From contig NMRA01000514.1 of NCBI GenBank assembly GCA_002633005.1, positions 188,001 through 245,780 of the forward strand: a DNA stretch of 57,780 bases. Direction: 5' to 3'. Source of the DNA: Phoronis australis (lineage: Eukaryota; Phoronida; Phoronidae). The notes under the pieces were generated by a model. It was not told the origin of the DNA. It did no database searches and saw nothing but the letters and a program-made list of their open reading frames with translations. A program made the position numbers and the translations under genes. Positions 49,641 through 57,780 of the stretch are shown one piece after another. Position 1 is the first letter of the stretch; each line of letters opens with the position of its first letter.

Positions 49641-52600
49641 AAGTACATTCCTATTTTATTTCAGCGTTGCTTTAACAAAACAACGCTGGGTCAGGGTTTC
49701 TTTAAAAATCCGCTTGACAACCTTTGCTGGTCTTACGCTGCTTTTCATCAAGCTGGGTTGCATAAAAATTTCAACTTGATAATTACATGTCACGTAAAAC
49801 AACACAATATAGATCGTCTACAAAGAATAACATCAAATCATTGGTCAACAAGTACCGTATTTTCTTCAGGATGTAATTTAATAAAGTTAATTAACACTTG
49901 GAAATTAAGTTTTTTAACAAACTTTTTGCTAAGTATGTAATTTCTTGCTAGCATGATCAACAGATTAATGTTACAATTTTCCGACTGAATGTTTCCCAAA
50001 AAACCAAAGAAACACTGCTATCTTGTCCAGATCAAAATTTACATGATATGTTTGTTTTAACCACTCAGCAAACAGGAGCCAGAAACCGGAGATAAGACGA
50101 CATTCCCAAAAGAGATGGAGAAAAGTTTCACTGTGTTCACCACAGAAAGAGCATAGATCACTTGTTTTTATTTTAATTTTAGGTAAATAATTATTAGTTG
50201 GTAATATTCTGTGAATTAAGCGTTATTGAAACCAACACAATTTTGTATCTTTTGTACAATTGAAGGGGGTTTATTTACTTTTCTCCACCATGTATCAGAG
50301 TCACTAAAATTTATATTATTTATAACACCGTTTATATCTATCTCAGATGACCACTTGTTTTCATATTTACAAGCGGTCTGAAGTGACTGTACTAAAGTGT
50401 CATAAATACTTACCGCTTGTGATTTATTATGTAAAATTTTATAAATAGAACTTGGAAATTTTGGTAAAAAGATATTGTCTTGTCTATTCTTAAGACCCCT
50501 GTACGCTGCAAAGGTTGCACTTCTTAATCCATAGAATTCTAGTATTGGAGGTTGAAAGTTATAGCTATTACAGTGTTGTTTGTATGACATAAAAGAACCT
50601 TCAGCATTAAACAAATCACACACACGATAGACTCCCTTTTCATATACCAAGTCTTGTAGAAAATAGATTTTCTACCAACTTTAATCTTTGAATTATACCA
50701 CAGGGGAGAGTAAATAATATTTTCATTTTTGTCACACATTTGAAACAGGAGCACAACATCGCTTAAAACTTGCTCCCAGAGCAGATTGTCGGTTCCTTCA
50801 GCTATTTTTCTAAGGAAAGCGTCTCCCATTTTAAAAAAAGTTATCAACTTTACAACCCAAATCTGCCTCGGCAAGATCACGTATGGTATTTTTGGTGAAT
50901 AGTTTACGAAGCCACAATATTTTCAAAGACTTAATAAAAAACTAACATGAACCATTTTAAACCACCATGATCCTGATTTTGTACAATTTCATTTCGACTA
51001 ACTCTTTCATTCTTCCCATTCCAAATGAAGCCAAAAAAACTCGCTCTAATTGTTGAATCATGTCAGTGGACGGGCTAGGGAGGGGTTGAAGCAAATGAAC
51101 AATCTTGAGCAATTAAAATGTCTTAACCAAGGTTATTTTACCTAAAACAGTAAGAATTCTTCTTGACCAAGAGCTCACCATTTTCTTAATTTCCACAAGC
51201 CTGCAACTATAGTTAAGACCCGGCATTGTATTATAATCAGTGTAGAAGTTGATTCCCAAAAACATGAAAGGTTTGTTGGTCCCTAACAGGTTCTCGTTGA
51301 CACAACGATTTTCGTCAGGGTCTTTTTTTTAACCAATCCAAACACATCTTGTTTTCTCGATGTGTGGCTTCAAACCAGAAAAATTCGCAAAATTGGTCAA
51401 TTAAATTCAAAGACGATCTAAGACATAACTTAGAACCGTCCAAAATTAAACAAGTGTCGTCAGCGTACTGGATCAATTAAAACTCAGAAACACTTATCCT
51501 GATCCCAGTGATGCCATCATCCCGACGCATTAAATTACCCAATATTTCTACACATAATACAAAAAGATAAGGAGAAATAGGGTCTCCTTGACGACAGCCT
51601 CTCCCAATTTCAAAAATTCAGAGAAAAATCCATGTTGGAGAACGCAAAGACAAGATTTGTTGTAGAGTGTTTTGACCGTGTCAATGAACCTTGGGCCAAA
51701 GTTAAAGTATGATAATGCCTTGAGGATGAAAGACAAGGAAACCGAGTTGAAAGCTTTTTCAAAATCGATCATTAAGAGGAGTCCGGGAAAGGGTTGACAG
51801 TCTAAAGATTGAATTACATCATATAAAATTCTTATGTTTTCCCCAATATATCTGCCTTTCATGAAAGCTTGTTGGTTCTCGTGAATAAGGGGTCCGAGGA
51901 CGCTTTTTAGGTGTCTTGCAATACATCCAGACAACATTTTGTAAGTAATATTCAATAGTGAAATTGGACACCAATTTTTGATAAATTCTCTTGGTTTATT
52001 TTCTTTTGGTATTATTGAGATAATACCCTGTTTTTGCGTTGTAGATAATTCTCCTTTATTGATACCTTCTTCAAAAGATCGGAACAAATAATATTTAAGG
52101 TCAAGCCAAGAAAAAATTAAAAATTCTACTGTGAAACCATCTGGATCAGGATTTTTGTTGTTTTTTAAATCCTTCAGAGTTGCATGAATTTTCTTCAATG
52201 TGATAAATTTTTCAAGTTCGACTTGGTTAGACTGGTTCAATTTAGGGATTGGGCACGATGCCAAAAGTTCATTTAAGTTAACATCAACAAGGTCGCCGTC
52301 TTTACAGGTGTATAAATTTTTATAAAAAGAAGTGATCTCCGAGAGGATAGCGGATTGTTCCTTGATAATAGCGTTATTGAAGCTCAGTAGCTTAGTTACA
52401 TTCTTATTCACAAAATTTCGTTTTCCTAATGCACAAAAATATTTGGTTGGTTTTTCGCCATTTTCAACCCATTTGCATGTATTCTCTGCGATAATCCTTA
52501 TATTATTAACAATAACGTCTCCAAAAACAATTGATCAGATATATAAAACTGAAGATTATCAGAGTCAATTCCTTGTATTTTGTTCAAATTGTATACTGGA

Positions 52601-52860
52601 AGAGCATATTGTTTTTTCGTACACAAAATCTCATTCTTGACGAGATTAATATATTCTTTGTCTTTTAGCAGTGAGTTATTAAATTTCCAAAACCCCGGTC
52701 CTTTTTGAACGTAGTTAATTGCATTGTTAAGACGACGTTGTTATGGTCCGATCGGTAGCCCGACTGTATTTCCACCTTTTCGATGCGCCAGAGTAATTGT
52801 TGGGTAACAAGAAAATAATCTAACCAGGCCTTTTTGACTGGATTAATCATTAATCTTTAC
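49640..52860 (-). mobile_element. LINE (L1/Tx1-type) relic, 5'-truncated, minus strand
   Basis: Read on the minus strand: endonuclease end at 52850-52665 (DYFLVTQQLLWRIEKVEI, GYRSDHN); linker; reverse transcriptase 52411-51400 with LKNNKNPDPDGFTVEFL, ISLLNITYKMLSGCIA, NQQAFMKGRYIGENIR, LLLMIDFEKAFNSVS, then in another frame GRGCRQGDPISPYLF and the YADDT box near 51455; C-terminal region 50880-50216 (SPLWYNSKIKVG); and a zinc-knuckle-like CSFCGEHSETFLHLFWEC around 50150-50080. Frameshifts and stops show it is inactive. Clade is from overall motif style. Confidence 0.85.
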
Positions 52861-53760
52861 CGACGCGGATCCTGCGCCCTCCAGTGTGCCACTCCGTTGC
52901 TGATCAATTGGCCTTTCGAAGAAAACTTTGAAATAAAACATTATTCTGATTGCTCCACCAACAATATTATTTTCCTGATAACAATATCCAATACGTAGGT
53001 CAAACTCAACATAATATACAAACTCGGTTTCGTAATCATAGATTTAATATAATACATAAATACATTTCTGATAGTATAGGTAATCATTTCAATTAAAAAA
53101 CCATAATCTTCAAGATCTTTCTATACAAATCATAGAAAAACTCCAATACCCCAGTATCCCTCACAGACTCAAAAGAGAACAATTTTGGATAGATTAGCTC
53201 AATACATTAGAACCTAATGGATTAAACATAAAAACTCCTTAAATTATATCCTTGATTTTTTCCTCAACAATGTATCATATTCATTACACCATAGACTCTA
53301 TGATTACACCACATCTTAAATGTCAATTGTCATAGAGCGTTAGATTTTACTTTATTTCTGTTTCTGTAGACGAAGGGTGTTTTTATATCCGAAAATTTCA
53401 GTTGATCCATTCTTGTTGTTTTATTTACCTATATTTATTTTGAATTAAGAATGTTATTGGCAGTCGAACCCTTGGGGTACCCACAACTCACGTGCGCATC
53501 ATGCTCGTGTACCCTAAATCCGTAACGTTCCCAAGTCTAATATTGACTGAATTTTCTCGCGAAATTTGATCGAAGCACTGGTGCCTCCACAGAGTTTAGC
53601 ATTCTAAAAGCAAAGTTTGCTCGCCATGATGCCTATGGCGAGGGTCCACCCCAGTCCATGGATGTCTGTCGAGGTGGCGGCACCGATTGCCAGAGGTGGC
53701 GATGAGGACAACAGAACATTGTAAACAATCATTTGACACTTGAAGCTGATATTCGTTATT
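52861..53760. other. AT-rich intergenic DNA
   Basis: No open frame with recognisable content. Could include more decayed LINE 5' sequence on the minus strand, but I cannot show it. Confidence 0.4.
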
Positions 53761-53762
53761 CT

Positions 53763-54090
53763 CAGTGGCGGATTTAGGGGCAAGGCTGACATGGCCCCCC
53801 GCCCTAAAATTCTCCCAGATACCATTTGGGAGTACAGGGTGCGACTGAATTGCTGAGTACCATATGCGCACACCCAGGGTGTTCGGGGGGGGGGCGAATG
53901 CACAATGCACAGGCCTCGAAGAAACCCCATTTACCTTATTTTTTATTAATAATTAAGGTCCACAAACCCAAAAATTCGAGAACCCTGCAATCCCTACACT
54001 TAGGCTGGGCCCGCGCATGTGGCGAAATTGTGGCTATTCCTGTGCCCTTCCCCCTCCCCCAACTTAAAATCCTGGATCCGCCCGGCCTAG
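53763..54090. mobile_element. hAT-like MITE (CAGTGGCGGAT terminus)
   Basis: Left end CAGTGGCGGATTTAGGGGCA and right end CTTAAAATCCTGGATCCGCC are imperfect inverted repeats. CAGTGGCGGATCCAGG ends are common among metazoan hAT-type MITEs. The interior holds C- and G-runs (53886-53895) and no ORF of interest. Confidence 0.5.
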
Positions 54091-54563
54091 TCTGTAGAAA
54101 ATGTCTGACTTTAATTAGTACAACTACTTGTTCGAAAACTGAGGCCTCAGTGTTTCCGGCATAATCGAGATCAAAACAACATAATTATACTAAAAAGATA
54201 GGTTCTCTACTTTTTCTACAAAATACCTCTAACATGCACATTTTCCAGAAATGCGTCTAGACTACTAGCTAGGTCCTTAGCCAAAGTTTGAACGAAAGCT
54301 GTCGTCAGGTAGCGCTTTTGAAACTGCCACCAAGCGGACGTTCAAAGAACATATCAAAGATGGCTGCGTCCTAGCGAAGTCAGAAATGAGCTCCGTTGCT
54401 CAACTTTTAAGGTATGCGTTCCACTTGTTGCCCTGTTCCAACCTTCTACTCTTGTTATTTCTATTTAACACACAATTTAATTTTCCGATTTTTACCTTAA
54501 CTCAAGTAGCCAAGAGCTGAACTCACGACAAGGGTCCCAAGGCCAGGGACAAAATTGAAAATG

Positions 54564-55281
54564 CACAGCCGTCCTCAGCTTCTGATCGTTCACAATACAC
54601 TATATAATATACTACGAGGTATGACACTCCGGACCAGAAGTTCCATGGGTGCTTCACTTCAGGCGTCCATAGCTAACACAAAACTCATTAAGTTTGCACA
54701 AAACAGAGGTTCAACAAATCATGAGGAATTGTTCTGTCTTTCAATGCCATTTACGGTGTCCTGCTTTACCCAGTTGACAAGAAATTCGCAGTCAAAGCAC
54801 AAAAATCTTTTCAAAAAGCCTGTCCGGAGAAACTATTTTGTAAATCGAAGGTTAAGCACGATGATTACGGAATTATCCGATGAGTTATTGATGAACGGCA
54901 ATTGCTGATTTGTCACGGAAAGTTACGAAATCGTGATAATCTGCAATTGCTGTTCATCTGTAACTCATCGGATAATTCCGTATCGTCCTTGACCTTCAAT
55001 TTACAAAGGAGTTTCTCCGGACGGCCCTTTTGGGAAGATTTTTGTGCTTTGACTGGGAATTTCTTGCGAACTGGGTGGAGCAGGACACCGTAATTGGCAT
55101 TGGGAGAAAGAACAATTTTTGCGTGGTTTGTTGAATGGTGTTTTGTGTAAATTTATTGAATTTTGTGTTTGCTATGGATGGCTGAAGTGAAGCACCCGTG
55201 GAATTTCTAGCCGGGAGTGTCATATACCTTGTAGTATCGTATAGTGTATTGTGGACAATCAGAAGCTGAGGACGCCTGTGA
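54564..55281. mobile_element. Giant hairpin: ~335-bp inverted repeat with ~40-bp loop
   Basis: Left arm about 54564-54905 and right arm about 54943-55281 are complements with roughly 90% agreement by eye: CGTCCTCAGCTTCTGAT / complement at 55254-55275, GTGCTTCACTTCAG, GTCAAAGCACAAAAATCTT, CTCATCGGATAATTCCGTA. The loop contains TGCTGATTTGTCACGGAAAG. Open frames in each arm are mirror copies and not gene-like. Foldback transposon or long-arm MITE by structure. Confidence 0.8.
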
Positions 55282-55284
55282 CAA

Positions 55285-57780
55285 AATGTAGGGATTTCTC
55301 ATTGGGGTTTTTATACTTGATTCGAGCGTTTAGTAAGCCTTGGCTTTGCCTGGAGCCTAGGGGAACTGGTAAACTACACTTTGTTGACATATAGTCGCTA
55401 ATCTAAGCATAAAACCACCTGGTTTTCATATTCCTGAACACCTCCAGTGTAGAAAGGGGACCAGTTTATCGAACATTTAATGGAATATACTTTCAAATAA
55501 AATGCTAATGCAAACAAACATTCAAGTCATTCAATGAAAATTGTTTGGTATAACTTAGATATAAAATTTTGTGTAATAATTTTATTTAAATATTTTGGAG
55601 TAAACGCATTCTTCAGAAGCATTTTGTTGATGCAAATCACAACATGTGCGAAAGAGTGCTTGTCTCTAAAGTTCTAAACTGTTCAATAATTTACTTTCTT
55701 GTGGTAGGAATCTTGACAGGAGGAGTGTCGAAACTGATGTAGTCCAGTGTTGTTTTGTTTCTGAAAGTCTTCTCAGATGCTGATATTGGTTGTTTTGAGC
55801 GTTGGATTAGACCGCTGTTTTCTCACAGTAAAAATGCAGCTGTTGTGAAGTTATGCTTTGAAATGAAGAAACACAACATGTGCCACATATTGAGTGCGTT
55901 CACCATTATGCTCAAACATGGCTGACATGTCGTACATTTGGCGATGTAGAAAATGGTACCAACACCACTTCTGTGTATATTGTTAAATTTCAAAGTTGTA
56001 AGAAATTTTTCATAGTGTACTGTTCGATTAGCTGGTCCTCTCCCTGTAACTGGTCGCGTGTTGTTAGTAATGATCTTACAAGTGTGTTGAGACCAGTTGC
56101 TATAGTGCAGTACTTTGTTCTTTGAATATTGGTCTTTGAAATTAGAGTTTTTCCAGAATTCTCTACCAAATCTTCTCCACAGTCACTCAGTATTTAAACA
56201 AAATTGAGCCTGACATCTACTGGTGATTTGCTGCCAATTTCAGCCTCCGCAAACGAAAGTATTGACTGTATTTTAGTAGCTGTCTCATTTATCATTTGAA
56301 AATTAGTGTGACTAACATTATGCCTCTAAAAAGAGAAAAACTTTGTACGTTGCCGACGAATGTGCAGAGCACTTAATGTTGTACTTTGTGCTGATGCCCA
56401 TGTATGCTAGTATATGGATCATTTCTTTTTCTATTTGGCATTTAATGGGTGTGTGTTTCAACGAGGCGTATATGTTACTGTATAATAAGTTCTACTCATC
56501 ACTGCGTTCGTCTGTCTTTTACAGAAAAGCAGATGAACTGAAATCTACAATATCAGGTAATTACACTTTCAATTTCCTATTTCATACTTTGCTATTTTAT
56601 GTCTGTTGTTTTCTACCAGTCCACTAGTTCTAACTTTTTATCAGCATCAAAGCTCAGTAGATTTTTAATTGATATTTAACATAATTACTGAAATTATTCT
56701 CAGACGTATCACTATTCCCTATGCTTCATCAGTGAACTGGGGCACACGGTCATCACATGTTGCTTGATTCTCACCATTTAAAGTTAATTTCGCACATTGC
56801 GATCAGTCAGTTTTTTATTAACCTTAAGTTAAGTTTGATTGTCATGGGTCCAGAAGTTTTCTTGGCAAATAATTTCCCGGATTTTTTCCTCTGTGATAGT
56901 TACTTACTGGGGTCCCACATTTGGAGAACCAGTTTTCTCCATTGAATGACTACCATCAAATTGGTTCTGGAAATCCGGGGCCCGTGTAATTGAACAATTA
57001 CCTATTTTTCTTTCTGTATTGTCACCTTAATTTTTGCGTTCTGACTCCCACCTTGACCTCATTAAATTTTTTAAACCATGTTCATTGTTGTCCTAGCTGT
57101 CCCGTAGTTGAAAACTTAAGATCTTCACCTCTAAGCCTCACATCAGCACCAAATGAACGATAACAATTTCCCATCACAAAGCAGTGAGGCAAATACCTTA
57201 CTTGTTAAAAGACTTCACCACAACTCATGCGTCCGAATCCCCACAGCAGATGGGAAAGACGAGTTGCCTAAGTGCTTGTTGGATTGGATTTGCTGGCAAA
57301 GGAAACTCAACCATGCAATAGTACCATAAGTGCGTACCACCTGAGTGTGGGTCATGGTAAAATGTACCGTTTTCACCTGTTAATTCAAGGAGTGAAAGCC
57401 AAGCTACAAATGAATGTTTTTGCTATGTGCTGTGTACTTAGCATACTTAGATGTCAACGCTCAGTTGCATGGAACAGTCATAAATAGGGACTCATCTAAG
57501 TTTGCTAAATCTAAGTTGCGTATTTGTGGACTTGTGAAAAACATTGGTTATCCTTTCTTATGCTGTTTTACTGTAGAAATTTCTTTTAACAATCCAGGAA
57601 ATTTACCTTAAAGGCGAAGGCAACCTTTTTCCATGTCATTTTGAGCTAAAATAAGGTTGGTTGGTTATCCTAGACATATTTTCCACTTAATTACAGCTTT
57701 TCGTAATTTTATAAATTACTCGTCCGCTACTCCGGAAAAGACGTTTTAGGAGGCAAGAGTTTCCCGCCACTTGGTTTTGC
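55285..57780. other. Right end: intergenic DNA, no supported gene
   Basis: AT-rich. The best frame (56343-56627 plus) encodes a hydrophobic 94-residue peptide without homology that I recognise and without a splice partner. Only the palindromic element at 56908-56987 is supported. Confidence 0.4.
56908..56987. mobile_element. Small palindromic element, copy 2
   Basis: Relative of 16145-16220: GGAGAACCAGTTTTCTCCAT, TTGAATGACTACCATCAAA, TTGGTTCTGG and CGGGGCCCGTG. Ends are inverted repeats. Confidence 0.55.

Noticed and set aside
54555-55223. Open frames of 63-117 codons in the giant hairpin
   Set aside because: The same peptide is read from both arms in mirror image, so they follow from the inverted repeat.
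56343-56627. Hydrophobic 94-codon frame as a membrane protein
   Set aside because: Hydrophobicity follows from T-rich DNA; no family, start context or splice support.
1-57780. CRISPR arrays, operons, bacterial ribosome-binding sites, rRNA or tRNA genes
   Set aside because: No spaced direct repeats of CRISPR type and no cloverleaf or rRNA core was noticed. The coding style is eukaryotic with introns.

Overview
The window looks like nuclear DNA of a marine invertebrate, most likely an anthozoan cnidarian (coral or sea anemone). It has spliced genes with GT-AG introns, extracellular modules typical of cnidarians (rhamnose/galactose-binding SUEL lectin, thrombospondin type-1, WSC, kringle, MAM), AT-rich introns, and many relics of metazoan transposons (BEL/Pao, Penelope-like, hAT, L1/Tx1-type LINE, MITEs, foldback elements). 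Nothing indicates a bacterial, organellar or viral genome. Species cannot be fixed from sequence alone.

Gene A (plus strand, 2687-34551) fills the left 60%. I reconstruct 30 coding exons, every junction in phase. They give about 1746 residues if one exon cut by an assembly gap has normal length. Order: signal peptide, kringle, short coiled coil, SUEL lectin 1 followed by a poly-Glu stretch, an orphan 68-residue exon, TSP1-1, SUEL2, TSP1-2, WSC, SUEL3, TSP1-3, SUEL4, TSP1-4, SUEL5 (partly lost in the gap), TSP1-5, SUEL6, TSP1-6 to TSP1-11, and a Ser/His/Lys tail with five SHKHSK repeats. No transmembrane segment is seen, so it is probably a secreted matrix or mucus glycan-binding protein. The lectin plus TSP1 combination recalls the rhamnospondins of Hydractinia, but kringle, WSC, alternating SUEL-TSP1 modules and charged ends make it much more elaborate. 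Two oddities need care: a TGA codon where the last cysteine of TSP1-1 should be, and two single-N assembly joins (13506 and 23749), one making a false or allelic duplication and one hiding about 330 bases.

Gene B (minus strand, 48921 down to 40809) converges on gene A. Six in-phase exons encode a 611-residue surface protein: signal peptide, three MAM domains, a Thr/Ser-rich stalk and a hydrophobic C-terminus (GPI signal or single membrane span). Both genes encode extracellular adhesion-type proteins, but nothing in the sequence shows that they act together.

Rest of the window: a BEL/Pao pol relic at 1-935; an inverted pair of Penelope-like GIY-YIG ends in intron 3 (about 7468-9035); a P2X7-C-terminus-like pseudogene in intron 14 (about 20549-20951); a hAT relic and a roughly 150-bp periodic repeat array in intron 24 (about 26580-29160); a composite inverted-repeat element at about 37757-40555; a foldback element in a gene B intron; an L1/Tx1-like LINE at about 49640-52860; a 700-bp giant hairpin at about 54564-55281; and several small MITE families. 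The right end (55285-57780) shows nothing I can support as a gene.
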